Source: Pedobacter faecalis
GTDB taxonomy: Bacteria > Bacteroidota > Bacteroidia > Sphingobacteriales > Sphingobacteriaceae
Reading direction: 5' to 3'
Assembly (NCBI RefSeq): GCF_030182585.1
Contig: NZ_JARXOW010000003.1
Location: forward strand, 62,001 to 126,000
Length of the DNA stretch: 64,000 nt
The notes beneath the pieces were generated by a model. The model had not been told where the DNA came from and did no database searches. It was given only the letters and a program-made list of their open reading frames with translations. Made by a program: the position numbers and the translations under genes. Of the stretch, positions 15,589 through 24,855 are shown one piece after another (the stretch's first letter is position 1; each line of letters opens with the position of its first letter).

Positions 15589-16875
15589 CTACAACCCGGT
15601 TGCTACAGTGTTTTCACCCCTGGTTTTAATAAGCTCAGTACGTAACCCAAGGCTCCTGAAAGCTTCAAGAGGAGCTAAGGCGGCACCATTCCTAAGCCGA
15701 GCCTCTGCCACCAGTGGCCGAAGGTCGCTCCGGAAAGCATGTTGCAATATTTCCTGGGCAAGCGCTGCATCATTTGCTTCCTGTGCCTTCTTCAAAGCCT
15801 CACGATCAATGACCAATGCCTGTGCATAGGCCAGCATGATTGCCTCTACCGATTGCAAAAGATCTTCAAGAGGGTCTTTTACATTATGTGAAGCATCGAT
15901 CATCCATCCGAGATCTTTGGCATGATCCATACCGCGACTGTCCATTCCTTCAACAAGTTCGTTAAATATGAGAAACAGCTGGTACGGCTTAATGCTTCCG
16001 GCAGTCAGATCGTCGTCGCCATATTTTGAATCATTGAAATGGAAGCCCCCAAGTTTACCCTCCATGAGCAGGAGCGAAACGATCTGTTCAATATTCGCGT
16101 TTGGCAAATGGTGACCAAGGTCTACGAGTGTATAGGCCTGCGGGCCCAATTTAGAGGCGTAAAGTAAAGACTGGCCCCAGTCGCCCACCGTCGTAGAATA
16201 AAAGTTAGGTTCAAACGCTTTATATTCCACAAAAAGTTTCCAGTCGGCCGGCAAAGCTGCATAGATCTCCTGCAGTGATTCAAGCGTATTTTGAAAAGCC
16301 CTGCGGAAGTTAAGCTGACCCGGAAAAGAAGATCCGTCGGCCAGCCAAACCGTTAATGCCTTCGAGCCTAAGGCCTCGCCTTGCCGGATCACCTCGATAT
16401 TATGTGCAATGGCTTGCCTCCGCACTTGCGGATCTACATGCTGCAGCGATCCGAACTTGTAACTAAGCGGCTGGCCTGACTGATCCTGAAAAGTATTGGA
16501 ATTCATGGCATCAAAGCGAAGACCATGCGATGCAGCCAGTTGTCTGACGGATTCCGCTTCGCTGGCCTTGACCTGATCCCAGGGTATGTGCAACGAGATC
16601 GCGCCGCTCGAGCCGTTCAGGCGATGCAGCAAACCAACATCAGAGATTTTCTCTTCCAGGTTTCTCGGCTCTCCGCCAGAGGAAAACCTTCCGAACCGTG
16701 TGCCCCCCGTGCCTAACGCCCAGCTGGGAATAGCGATCTGGAATTCCATCAGGCGGCCAATAATTTCGGTAGCCCCCGGAATTTCGCTCAAGCAATGGTC
16801 TAGCCGGCGGTAATGCGCATCCAGCAGCGGGGCATTTACCGCATCGATATGATGATTTTCAAGTTTCATAAACAT
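15589..16875 (-). CDS. rhaI: L-rhamnose isomerase (RhaI-type TIM barrel)
   Basis: The 428-residue enzyme should interconvert L-rhamnose and L-rhamnulose. It belongs to the xylose-isomerase-like TIM-barrel group (RhaI type of rhizobia and Bacillus, not E. coli RhaA). Metal- and substrate-site motifs are VEYKAFEPNFYS, LVDLGHHLPN, GGFHFNDSKYGDDDL and a C-terminal IDASHNVKDP. It is nine bases downstream of the bifunctional aldolase/dehydrogenase gene and six bases before the kinase, so all three are co-expressed. Confidence 0.9.
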   Translation of the reverse strand: MFMKLENHHIDAVNAPLLDAHYRRLDHCLSEIPGATEIIGRLMEFQIAIPSWALGTGGTRFGRFSSGGEPRNLEEKISDVGLLHRLNGSSGAISLHIPWDQVKASEAESVRQLAASHGLRFDAMNSNTFQDQSGQPLSYKFGSLQHVDPQVRRQAIAHNIEVIRQGEALGSKALTVWLADGSSFPGQLNFRRAFQNTLESLQEIYAALPADWKLFVEYKAFEPNFYSTTVGDWGQSLLYASKLGPQAYTLVDLGHHLPNANIEQIVSLLLMEGKLGGFHFNDSKYGDDDLTAGSIKPYQLFLIFNELVEGMDSRGMDHAKDLGWMIDASHNVKDPLEDLLQSVEAIMLAYAQALVIDREALKKAQEANDAALAQEILQHAFRSDLRPLVAEARLRNGAALAPLEAFRSLGLRTELIKTRGENTVATGL

Positions 16876-16884
16876 TGATTTTAA

Positions 16885-19005
16885 TTAACGGACGAACGCA
16901 GCAGCTACCCCGCCGTCTACGTTCAACATATTTCCGGTCGACTTACCAAGCAAACCACCGACGAAAGCAAAACAAGCGTTCGCAATATCGTCCGGAAGGA
17001 TAACCTCATTCAGCAAGGTACGTTTTGCATAGTAAGCTGGCAACTCATCGACTGAAACTCCATAGGCCTTGGCTCTCCCTTCGGCCCAGCCTCCAGCCCA
17101 AATATTGCTATCGCTTATCACGGCATCCGGGTTCACCACATTAACACGGACACCCTCAGCACCCAATTCCGCAGCGTTTAGTCTGCTCAGATGCAGTTGT
17201 GCGGCCTTCGCACTGCCGTATCCGGCGTTGTTAGGTCCGCTTACCAAAGCATTTTTGCTCACAATATTTAAGATGTCGCCGCCCAAGCCCTGCTTTTGCA
17301 TCACCGCTACCGCAGCCTGGGTAACCAAAAACTGACCTTTCACAAGCACATCATACAAAAGATCCCAATCGCCTTCAGTATGGTCGCCAATCGTCTTGGA
17401 AATGGAAAGACCTGCATTGTTTACCACAATGTCTACTCCGCCAAACGCACATGCAGCAATATCGAATGCCTCCGAAACCTGCGAGCTGTCGGTAACGTCG
17501 AGCACAGCAGTAGCAAAGGCGTCTTTGCCATACGATTGCTCAAATTCAGCTGCTGCGGCCGACAAACGTTCCTGGTTCATGTCGTTCAGCAACACTACAG
17601 CTCCTTCTTCTGCAAACTTGCGGGCAATCGCCTTACCTATACCCCCCGCACTGCCGGTCACCAACGCAATCTTTCCTGTCAGCGGCTTAGGCTTTGGCAT
17701 CCTTTGTAATTTAGCCTCTTCCAGCAACCAGTACTCTATATTGAATGCCTCCTGTCTCGGTAAAGAAGTGTATTCAGAGATGGCCTCTGCGCCTTTCATA
17801 ACATTTATGGCGTTGATGTAAAACTCGGCAGCAACGCGGGCCGTCTGTTTGTCCTTAGAAAAAGAGAACATGCCGACGCCGGGGTATAAAATGATAACGG
17901 GGTTAGGATCGCGGATCGGGGGACTATCATCGTGTTTGCACGACTCATAGTATGCCGCATACATTGCTCTGTAGGCCTCAAATTCCGGTTGCAATTTCTC
18001 CCTCAATACCTGCACATTGCTCAAATCCTCTGAGGGTTGCAGCGTCAGGACAAGCGGACTGATCTTGGTACGCAGAAAGTGGTCGGGGCAACTGGTACCC
18101 ATGGGCGCAAGACGACTGAGATCATTTGAGTTAATAAACTCCAGCACCCGAGGGTCGTCCGTAAAATGGCCTACCATATGGCGATCGCTCGAACAGAACC
18201 CCCGAAGCACTGGTGCGATGCTGGCCGCTTGCTTTCTGCGAGCATCTGCTTCCAGACTCTCCAGCCGCTGCCCGCCGAAGGCCTGTCCGGCGCCCTTATA
18301 ATGCTGCTCCAGGTAATCGGCACATTTCTCGATCACCTCAAGTGTATTCAAATAACTTTCATAGGCTGTTTCGCCCCAGGTGAACAAGCCGTGCGACCCT
18401 AACATGATGCCGCGTATTCCCGGATTTTCTTCCAGACAGCGACGAAGCATCAGGCCCAGCTCAAAACCAGGCTTTTGCCATGGCACCCAGCCAATTGTAC
18501 CGCCAAAGAGCTCCTGCGTGATGCGCTCACCATCTTTTGAGGCTGCAATGGCGATGGCTGCATCGGGGTGCAAATGGTCAATATGTTTAAAAGGCAGAAA
18601 GCCATGCAGAGGCGTATCTATAGAAGGTGCTTTCGACTCCAGATCGTAAATACAGTGATTGAACAGCGCCACCATTTCATCCTCGTGCGCCAGTCCGCGA
18701 TACCTGCGTTCCAGGTTCCTCAGGCGGTCTACATACAAAGCGGCCAGTCCACTACGCTTCAGCGTACCCAGGTCGCCGCCCGATCCCTTCACCCACATCA
18801 CCTCTTTCATCTCCCCTGTCAGCGGATCCTCAGCCATGGCCTTACAGGACGTGTTGCCACCGCCATAGTTGGTCAACCGCAGATCGGCTCCGAGCAGGTT
18901 AGACCGGTAAATCAGGAGGGCAACCTCATCGCCAGCCAACTCGGCAGCCTTCTCATCATCCCACAAATAGCTCACATGCTTAAAATCAGTATTTCTGATA
19001 GTCAT
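16885..19005 (-). CDS. rhaE: Bifunctional rhamnulose-1-phosphate aldolase / lactaldehyde dehydrogenase
   Basis: This 706-residue fusion joins an N-terminal class II aldolase (about 25-240) to a C-terminal short-chain dehydrogenase (about 444-706). The aldolase shows zinc ligands in PFKHIDHLH (His141, His144) and GSHG (His205). The dehydrogenase has the Rossmann motif TGSAGGIG at 450-457 and the catalytic Tyr596 and Lys600 in YGSAK. The aldolase cleaves rhamnulose 1-phosphate to dihydroxyacetone phosphate and L-lactaldehyde, and the second domain oxidises lactaldehyde to lactate with NAD. Such fusions are known from Bacteroidota, Bacillus and rhizobial rhamnose loci. It lies 22 bases after rhaT. 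Confidence 0.93.
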   Translation of the reverse strand: MTIRNTDFKHVSYLWDDEKAAELAGDEVALLIYRSNLLGADLRLTNYGGGNTSCKAMAEDPLTGEMKEVMWVKGSGGDLGTLKRSGLAALYVDRLRNLERRYRGLAHEDEMVALFNHCIYDLESKAPSIDTPLHGFLPFKHIDHLHPDAAIAIAASKDGERITQELFGGTIGWVPWQKPGFELGLMLRRCLEENPGIRGIMLGSHGLFTWGETAYESYLNTLEVIEKCADYLEQHYKGAGQAFGGQRLESLEADARRKQAASIAPVLRGFCSSDRHMVGHFTDDPRVLEFINSNDLSRLAPMGTSCPDHFLRTKISPLVLTLQPSEDLSNVQVLREKLQPEFEAYRAMYAAYYESCKHDDSPPIRDPNPVIILYPGVGMFSFSKDKQTARVAAEFYINAINVMKGAEAISEYTSLPRQEAFNIEYWLLEEAKLQRMPKPKPLTGKIALVTGSAGGIGKAIARKFAEEGAVVLLNDMNQERLSAAAAEFEQSYGKDAFATAVLDVTDSSQVSEAFDIAACAFGGVDIVVNNAGLSISKTIGDHTEGDWDLLYDVLVKGQFLVTQAAVAVMQKQGLGGDILNIVSKNALVSGPNNAGYGSAKAAQLHLSRLNAAELGAEGVRVNVVNPDAVISDSNIWAGGWAEGRAKAYGVSVDELPAYYAKRTLLNEVILPDDIANACFAFVGGLLGKSTGNMLNVDGGVAAAFVR

Positions 19006-19027
19006 AAACGTATATCAATTATGTTTT

Positions 19028-20107
19028 TCACTTGATAGAATTTCCGTACCCCACAATGAGTACTGAAAGAATAATAATCGCAATGCCTGCTGCCACAGTT
19101 GCATACGTACGCCGGGTCACACCTTTCCACTCCCGCAGTATCAGTCCCCATCCATTTGCAATCAGAATGATGAAGGCCATATGCAAAATCCACGAACTTG
19201 CCCCGTTACCCAATTTACTCTCGCCCATTCCATAGAAGAAGAACTGCAGAAACCATGTTGTTCCCGCGAGCGCTGAAAACAAGTAATTGGCCAGTAAAGG
19301 GGCTTTGCGGTTCGTATAATCTCCAAAAGTCTTGTTCCGGGCATTTAGTATCATGCACCAGATCAGGTTCGTTGTAAGTCCGCCCCAAAGGATCACGATG
19401 TAACTCACATTGTTCTGGAAAAGAAACTCTCCACGACCCGGGTTTACCGCCTTCCAGGCTTCGTTCGCCTGATTGGCCATATCTTTGCCAGCGTCGATCC
19501 CGAATGCAAAACACGCACTCAGGATACCTGAGATGATAGATACAGTTAAGCCCAGACCGATTTTATATTCGTTGTTCGACGGATCGGCCTTACCACCAGC
19601 CACAAGATCGCGCTCTTTCATCCCCCCGGCTCTACCGCAGATCACGATCCCGATGACACACACAAGCAGCCCCAAAAGCACCATGTTCCCCCACTGCGAT
19701 GATAACATATCGTTTAAACTGTCCTTCCCCGGGGACGGATTAAAATTATAATATACAGAGGGAATAAGGGCGCCGAAGACTGAACAAAGCCCCAGAATAA
19801 TTGAACTTCCAAGCGAGACCCCGAGATAACGCACACCCAATCCATAGGTAAGTCCACCAATGCCCCATAGCGCACCAAAAATATAGGTGAGCAGCAATAC
19901 GCTCGTATCCGTTCCTGCGATGATCGCAGCGAAACCGGGAATCGTCAGGTAAGCAGCTATGGGTGGAACGATGAGCCATGAAAACAGGCCACCCACAATC
20001 CAGTAGCTTTCCCAGGCCCAGCCCTTTACCTTTTTATACGGAATGTAAAAACTGCCGGAAGCGAATCCGCCGATAAAATGAAAAATTACTCCGAGAATTA
20101 CCTGCAT
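19028..20107 (-). CDS. rhaT: L-rhamnose/proton symporter RhaT
   Basis: The 359-residue inner-membrane protein has about ten hydrophobic segments and the family's N-terminal motif GFASGSFYIPYKKVKGWAWE. It should import L-rhamnose with protons. It leads the catabolic gene block and is followed by the aldolase/dehydrogenase 22 bases later. An 85-base leader between the regulator stop and this start holds the candidate operator at 20169-20185 and a near-consensus -7 box (TATTTTAG on the minus strand, 20139-20146), so it may have its own promoter in addition to read-through from upstream. Confidence 0.93.
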   Translation of the reverse strand: MQVILGVIFHFIGGFASGSFYIPYKKVKGWAWESYWIVGGLFSWLIVPPIAAYLTIPGFAAIIAGTDTSVLLLTYIFGALWGIGGLTYGLGVRYLGVSLGSSIILGLCSVFGALIPSVYYNFNPSPGKDSLNDMLSSQWGNMVLLGLLVCVIGIVICGRAGGMKERDLVAGGKADPSNNEYKIGLGLTVSIISGILSACFAFGIDAGKDMANQANEAWKAVNPGRGEFLFQNNVSYIVILWGGLTTNLIWCMILNARNKTFGDYTNRKAPLLANYLFSALAGTTWFLQFFFYGMGESKLGNGASSWILHMAFIILIANGWGLILREWKGVTRRTYATVAAGIAIIILSVLIVGYGNSIK

Positions 20108-20168
20108 AGCTGTTCAGTTTATATTGGTTTGTGGTAATCTAAAATAAGGTTATAGATACGCAATACTG

Positions 20169-20185
20169 TCATGCACCATCATGGT
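20169..20185. promoter_or_regulatory. Candidate rhamnose operator upstream of rhaT
   Basis: TCATGCACCATC (20169-20180) is repeated exactly at 23955-23966 upstream of the rhamnosidase gene. Here it overlaps the perfect palindrome ACCAT-C-ATGGT (20175-20185). It lies about 62 bases upstream of the rhaT start, near the -33 position of the predicted promoter. It is a likely binding site for the GntR-type regulator encoded next door. Confidence 0.6.
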
Positions 20186-20192
20186 AAGGCGG

Positions 20193-21224
20193 CTATACCG
20201 ACGCCCGGTGGATGTAATAGAAAGGCACCTCAATATGACTTCGCACATTGTCAAGTATAAGCTGTGCCGCTGCTGTACCCATAAAGCGGAAATCAGTGGA
20301 GATCGTTGTAATACCGTTTAAAATGATCTTTTTAAGGGGCGTCTCGTTATAGGAAATCACACCGATCTCTTTTCCTACCTCCATATGCATGCCCATGGCT
20401 TTTTCGAGCAGCGTAACCAGATCATCTTCCATAAGCGTAATAAAAGCCTCACCACTGGCCAGGGTTTCTTCTGCAATATTGCTCACTACCCGATGCGAAA
20501 ATGCGTATTGTAAACAAAATCGCTGAAAACCGTCCAGTATCTCTCTTGGAAAATAACTCCGCTTCGGAAAAATGATTTTAAGCGTGTGGTACTTACTCAA
20601 ATGCTCCCGGGCCTCCTCCAGGGCATTATAAATATCATGTTCAAAATTCTCATATACCGCAGCGAAGTCGCCCGTAATACCCGCCAGCTTCTTATCCAGC
20701 AGAATCAATTTCTCCTTCGGGATCGCGTTGATGATATCCCGGGCCTGCGCCTCCCCTTCTATGAAATGCGGGATAATGACATAGTGCGAATACTCGTCTT
20801 TCTGGTTAGCCAGGAAACGCTTAAAAAGCGTAAAATCATTGTTGTATATATAGAAGTCGACCGACACATCCTGCCCTAACGCAGCAACAAAAGCATCGTA
20901 TACAATTTTCTTATGCGCACTTAGTTTGTTAAACAACAGGAACACTTTTAGTTTGCGCTTTACATCTGACCGGGCCACGTAGTAACCTTTACCCGGCACG
21001 GAGCCTATCACACCAAGTTTCTTCAGGTACCGGTAACCTTTTTCGGCAGTATCGCGGGAGATTTCCAGAACATAACTCAGCTCATTGATAGAAGGCAGCA
21101 TCCCGTCCTTTTGCAGCTTTCCCTGTTCTATGGCTTTGATCACCGCATTGCTCAACTGCAGGTACTTCGGTGTCGCCGAATACTCGTCGATCGTAATAAA
21201 ATCAAAAAAGTCAGGCAACTTCAT
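20193..21224 (-). CDS. GntR-type transcriptional regulator of the rhamnose genes
   Basis: The 343-residue protein has an N-terminal GntR winged helix (about 15-87, with LPSINELSYVLEISRDTAEKG and the wing motif GKGYYV) fused to a LacI/periplasmic-binding-protein-like effector domain (about 92-343). This architecture is common for sugar regulators of Bacteroidota. Its place inside the rhamnose cluster, 17 bases after the rhamnosidase and just before rhaT, supports rhamnose or a rhamnose derivative as the effector. Bacteroides thetaiotaomicron instead uses an AraC-type RhaR. Whether it represses or activates is not shown. Confidence 0.85.
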   Translation of the reverse strand: MKLPDFFDFITIDEYSATPKYLQLSNAVIKAIEQGKLQKDGMLPSINELSYVLEISRDTAEKGYRYLKKLGVIGSVPGKGYYVARSDVKRKLKVFLLFNKLSAHKKIVYDAFVAALGQDVSVDFYIYNNDFTLFKRFLANQKDEYSHYVIIPHFIEGEAQARDIINAIPKEKLILLDKKLAGITGDFAAVYENFEHDIYNALEEAREHLSKYHTLKIIFPKRSYFPREILDGFQRFCLQYAFSHRVVSNIAEETLASGEAFITLMEDDLVTLLEKAMGMHMEVGKEIGVISYNETPLKKIILNGITTISTDFRFMGTAAAQLILDNVRSHIEVPFYYIHRASV

Positions 21225-21241
21225 GCTTAAAAGTACCGAAT

Positions 21242-23914
21242 TTATTTTATTTCAAACCGGTGCTTACCGGCAACGATGTTAAGCGTGCTGCTTACTGCTG
21301 TTCCATTACGGTAAGCCTTCTTATCTGCCGGAAAATGCACTGTCGCCGTCGAGTTGGCCGGAACTACCACATCATAGAACACCGAGGACCCGGATCGCTT
21401 CCAGGACGAGACAATCTCGCCATAAGGGCCTGTATGCCGCGCCTCAAACTCATTAAGACCAGATACGAAATTCGGCCGCAGCATGACATTTTTAAATCCC
21501 GGGCGTTGCTCATCTGGTTTCAAGCCGCCAAGTGCTTTGTAAAGCCAGGCGCCAATCTCACCAAACATAATGTGGTTTAGTGAAATATCATTTTTGGCAT
21601 CAATGCGCCAGTTTTCATACAAGGTTGTAGCCCCGTTCACGATCCACCAACCCCAGGAAGGATAAGTTTCCTGTGAGGCTACCGTGTAAGCCAGATCGGC
21701 ATAACCGTTTTCACTTAGCGCATTCAAAATCGCCTTTGTGCCCAGCAAACCCACATCAATGTGATTGTTGCTCTCGGAAACTTTCTTAGCCAGATTCGCC
21801 GCAACCTGAGCTTTCAGGTTCTCAGGCACCAGTCCCCAGTACAACGGCATGCTCAGTTCTGTTTGGAGGCCGGCACCGTATATGGCGGTCGACTCGTTCA
21901 GATATTTTTTATTAAAAGCAGCCTTTATCTTATTGGCCAGGGCAGCATACCGATTCGCGTCGGCCGTATTGTTCAGCAATCGGGCCGTTTTGGCCATGAT
22001 CGTCACGTCTACAAAATAATATACCGACGAAGTAAACTCCACAGGAGGCTTGGTACTCACCGGAACCCAGTCGCCCAGCCCCCAGGTGGTCAGACCCGAT
22101 GGCGCAATATCTGTAATGTGGTCTACATACCGCCTCATATTGTTGTAGTTGGCGCGCAGAATCCGATCGTCGCCATAATACTGATAAATGTTCCAGGGAA
22201 TAAGTACCATCGTACTCGTCCAGTCAGGCCCGTTGCCCCATTCATAGCCCCATCCGTCGGTAGGAATAATAGAAGGCAAAACGCCGTTCGGCTGCTGCTC
22301 ATCACGATGATCAGCCATCCACTTCTCATAAATCGTTATGCCATCAAAATTGAAAAGACCGGTTTCCACAGCAATATGCGCATCGCCCGTCCATCCGTTC
22401 TTTTCGCGTTGCGGACAGTCGGTCGGATAACCGAACAGGTTAGACAAATAGGAACTATTTGTGGCAAACCAGATCTTGTCGACCGTTGGGTTCGAAGACT
22501 TAATGTGGCCGGTAACCGGTACGTCGCTATGCATAAAATATCCTGTAATGTCCGATTGTTTCAGCTTAACCGGCTTGCTTGCCGTCACCTCCACATACTG
22601 AAAACCTTTGTAGTTGAACCGGGGCATAAACGACTCTTCTCCCCTCCCGCTGAGTATAAAAATATCCGTCTGGAAAGGATCTGTATCGTCGGTAGGCCGA
22701 TAGTGCTGATCGATATTCGACATATCTACCCGACCGTTCTTATATAAACGCTCCGCATGTTTAAGCCTTACCACGGTCCCCGCTTCGCCGGTGACAGTAA
22801 TCTTGCTTACCCCAGAGATATTTCTACCGATATCAAATACGTATGCCGTGTCATTGATCTTGTTCATATGCACCGCCGGCAGGGTATCCACATTTCTTAT
22901 AGGATGCAAAGCCTGCGCAACCACGTTGGCAGAAGGTGCGCTTCTCGGAATGGAGCCTTTCCATTTTGAATCATCGAAGTTCACCACATTCCATCCAAAC
23001 TGCTCCAATCGAGCGTCATAATGCTCAGCAGTGTATATGCTATTAAAAATAACCGGACTTAAAGAGGTTTTCCAATCTCGGTCGGAACCCAGGGTTTCCA
23101 CAGAGCCATCGGCATAAGTGATACGCAGGTCCATACAGAACGTTGGCCTGTTTCGCCACGGCGCATTATGAAAATCCCATACGGCGGTCGACTGATGATT
23201 ATACCATCCATTACCCAATAACACGCCTATGGCGTTCTTTCCGTTTTGCAGATGACCAGTCACGTCGTAAGTAACGTACAGGGTACGCCTGTCGTACCGC
23301 GTATAGGTCGGGTCCATCCTATGATTGCCTACTTTCCGGCCGTTTAAGTATAACTCGTAGAGCCCGCCGCAAGCGATGTATGCCCTGGCAGACCTGATTT
23401 TCTTTTCTGCCGCGAAAACCTTGCGGAAATAAGGCGCTGGTTTTGTCTCACGGTTCTGGCTGTCGCTGATCCAGCTCCCTTTCCAGTTGCCGCCCTTCAT
23501 CATGCCCATTTCAAAACTCGATCCTGCCGAGGCAGACCTGCCATCCTTATCCCATACTTCAACCAGCCAAAAATATTTCGTAAAGGCCTCAAGCGGAGTA
23601 CCTTTGTACGTTACCAGACTATTATCGGCACCGATTTTTCCTGAATCCCAAACCACATTTTTTTTAAGTTTTAAATCCGCAGAATCTTTCCCGACGATGA
23701 TACGGTAAGCAGTCTGCCGCGCACCTGTCCGGCCGTCAACCATCACCCATGAAAACCTTGGATTGGTCACGTCAATTCCCAAAGGTCTCACCAAGTGCTC
23801 AGTTTGCAGTTGGGCCGGCCTGCCAGGCTGGGCAACCGCCCCGAGTGCCGTTACGAAGTGAAAAATAAAAATACATGCCAGCAGGGATCTGAAAATATAG
23901 CTCATAAAGTTCAT
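21242..23914 (-). CDS. Exported alpha-L-rhamnosidase, GH78
   Basis: About 890 residues from the chosen start. After a signal peptide come a Bac_rhamnosid beta-sandwich region (KPAPYFRKVF, ARAYIACGGLYELYLNGRKV), a second sandwich, and the (alpha/alpha)6 catalytic barrel with TDCPQREKNGWTGDAH and later GWWIVNGATTLYENW. A C-terminal beta domain ends in VPANSTATVHFP. It hydrolyses terminal alpha-L-rhamnose from plant glycosides or pectin. An in-frame ATG-equivalent at 24,100 would add 62 residues encoded by a tandem repeat and the operator, so MNFMSYIFRSLL at 23,914 (or the Met at 23,905) is preferred. It heads the rhamnose operon. Confidence 0.92.
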   Translation of the reverse strand: MNFMSYIFRSLLACIFIFHFVTALGAVAQPGRPAQLQTEHLVRPLGIDVTNPRFSWVMVDGRTGARQTAYRIIVGKDSADLKLKKNVVWDSGKIGADNSLVTYKGTPLEAFTKYFWLVEVWDKDGRSASAGSSFEMGMMKGGNWKGSWISDSQNRETKPAPYFRKVFAAEKKIRSARAYIACGGLYELYLNGRKVGNHRMDPTYTRYDRRTLYVTYDVTGHLQNGKNAIGVLLGNGWYNHQSTAVWDFHNAPWRNRPTFCMDLRITYADGSVETLGSDRDWKTSLSPVIFNSIYTAEHYDARLEQFGWNVVNFDDSKWKGSIPRSAPSANVVAQALHPIRNVDTLPAVHMNKINDTAYVFDIGRNISGVSKITVTGEAGTVVRLKHAERLYKNGRVDMSNIDQHYRPTDDTDPFQTDIFILSGRGEESFMPRFNYKGFQYVEVTASKPVKLKQSDITGYFMHSDVPVTGHIKSSNPTVDKIWFATNSSYLSNLFGYPTDCPQREKNGWTGDAHIAVETGLFNFDGITIYEKWMADHRDEQQPNGVLPSIIPTDGWGYEWGNGPDWTSTMVLIPWNIYQYYGDDRILRANYNNMRRYVDHITDIAPSGLTTWGLGDWVPVSTKPPVEFTSSVYYFVDVTIMAKTARLLNNTADANRYAALANKIKAAFNKKYLNESTAIYGAGLQTELSMPLYWGLVPENLKAQVAANLAKKVSESNNHIDVGLLGTKAILNALSENGYADLAYTVASQETYPSWGWWIVNGATTLYENWRIDAKNDISLNHIMFGEIGAWLYKALGGLKPDEQRPGFKNVMLRPNFVSGLNEFEARHTGPYGEIVSSWKRSGSSVFYDVVVPANSTATVHFPADKKAYRNGTAVSSTLNIVAGKHRFEIK

Positions 23915-23954
23915 TTGGATAAAACGAGTATCGCGATTTTTTTCCAGAACAGCA

Positions 23955-23988
23955 TCATGCACCATCCTGCAATATGACTGCAAAGCTA
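23955..23988 (-). promoter_or_regulatory. Predicted rhamnosidase promoter and rhamnose operator
   Basis: On the minus strand TAGCTTTG (plus 23981-23988) matches the -7 consensus; no good -33 box is seen. Fifteen bases downstream lies GATGGTGCATGA (plus 23955-23966), identical to the copy before rhaT. A site just past the start of transcription suits repression that is lifted by rhamnose. Confidence 0.6.
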
Positions 23989-24048
23989 TACAGGCCAATT
24001 TTCCTTCCGTTGCCCGCCAGTAGCTAAGCATACCTCGCCCACCGATCA

Positions 24049-24103
24049 GTGGATGACAAGTGGACGACAAGTGGATGACAAGTGGATAACAGCTGGACAA
24101 AAG
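24049..24103. repeat. Five tandem copies of an 11-bp unit
   Basis: GTGGATGACAA, GTGGACGACAA, GTGGATGACAA, GTGGATAACAG and CTGGACAAAAG follow one another without gaps, with divergence increasing to the right. It lies upstream of the rhamnosidase promoter, outside any convincing gene. The unit is too short, and has no spacers, to be CRISPR. It is a simple tandem repeat that could vary in length by slippage. Confidence 0.85.
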
Positions 24104-24119
24104 ACGAACTGATTAGCTT

Positions 24120-24139
24120 GGCAAACTGTAACGTTTGCC
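24120..24139. promoter_or_regulatory. Inverted repeat upstream of the lipoprotein gene
   Basis: GGCAAAC-TGTAAC-GTTTGCC is a perfect 7-bp dyad 22 bases before the lipoprotein ATG. It may be an operator for the lipoprotein/ThuA pair. No regulator for it is apparent nearby. Confidence 0.4.
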
Positions 24140-24161
24140 TCAGCTCATACGTTTAAAGGAC

Positions 24162-24839
24162 ATGAAAAAATTAACACTTCTAATCACATTCGTTGCCCTG
24201 TCATTGCTGGCTTGTAAAAAACAGCCCCTCGACAAGGCAGATAAACCGAAGCTTCCTGAAGATCCGATGGAAAGCGCTCCTGTAAGCGGAACTACTTTGG
24301 GTGACAATCCTAATGCTGAAATAATATGCAGGGAGGTAAACGCAGTTCTGGGATATAATCAGCACGTTTCTCTCGATGTAGATGCAGACGGTAACGCTGA
24401 CTTCAATTTCTTCTCTATCCTGATTCATCATAACGACAAGCCGCATATGTACCTGATGGTAAGCCCTAAATCAGCTAAAAGCGCAAGAGTTATGGTTCGG
24501 GATGGCGAGGAACTGGTGATCAACGCACTATGGACGCAACCACTGGAGAAAGATGAACTGATCTCGGAAACGCCGGTTGATGGCTGCATCTGGACGGACG
24601 CCCTCACTAAAGGTTTCATCACGGGTTCATCTAAAACCGCGCAGCAGGAAAGCTACACTGGTCTCTGGGCAGGTAAATCGGATAAATTTCTCGGGATCAG
24701 GTTTAAAATTGACGGAAATCAGCATTACGGATGGATCAAACTGAGCCATGATAAGATCTCCGACAAGATAAGCCTGATCAGCTATGCTTATCAGAAGATT
24801 GCCGGTAAGGCTATTGAAGCGGGCCATACTGCGTACTGA
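24162..24839 (+). CDS. Lipoprotein of unknown function, 225 aa
   Basis: The ATG at 24,162 has a good ribosome-binding sequence (AAAGGA) and gives a lipoprotein signal with the lipobox LLAC (Cys18). The mature protein is tethered to a membrane. The middle contains a DVDADGNADF-type calcium-like loop at about residue 65. The C-terminus (about 165-225) has the motif GIRFKIDGNQHYGWIKL followed by YAYQK and AGKAIEAG, a layout shared by many exported Bacteroidota and planctomycete proteins. The function is unknown. It is followed 16 bases later by the ThuA-domain gene. Confidence 0.75.
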   Translation: MKKLTLLITFVALSLLACKKQPLDKADKPKLPEDPMESAPVSGTTLGDNPNAEIICREVNAVLGYNQHVSLDVDADGNADFNFFSILIHHNDKPHMYLMVSPKSAKSARVMVRDGEELVINALWTQPLEKDELISETPVDGCIWTDALTKGFITGSSKTAQQESYTGLWAGKSDKFLGIRFKIDGNQHYGWIKLSHDKISDKISLISYAYQKIAGKAIEAGHTAY

Positions 24840-24855
24840 TTAATGCTTAACTGAA

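Noticed and set aside
21761..22747. 328-codon open frame on the plus strand
   Set aside because: It is antisense to the well-supported rhamnosidase, has an unusual composition and no recognisable motif; long shadows are common in GC-balanced genes.
23915..24100. 62-residue N-terminal extension of the rhamnosidase
   Set aside because: It is translated from the 11-bp tandem repeat, the -7 box and the rhamnose motif, and would bury the signal peptide.
24049..24103. CRISPR array
   Set aside because: The 11-bp units are contiguous with no spacers, and there are no cas genes in the window.
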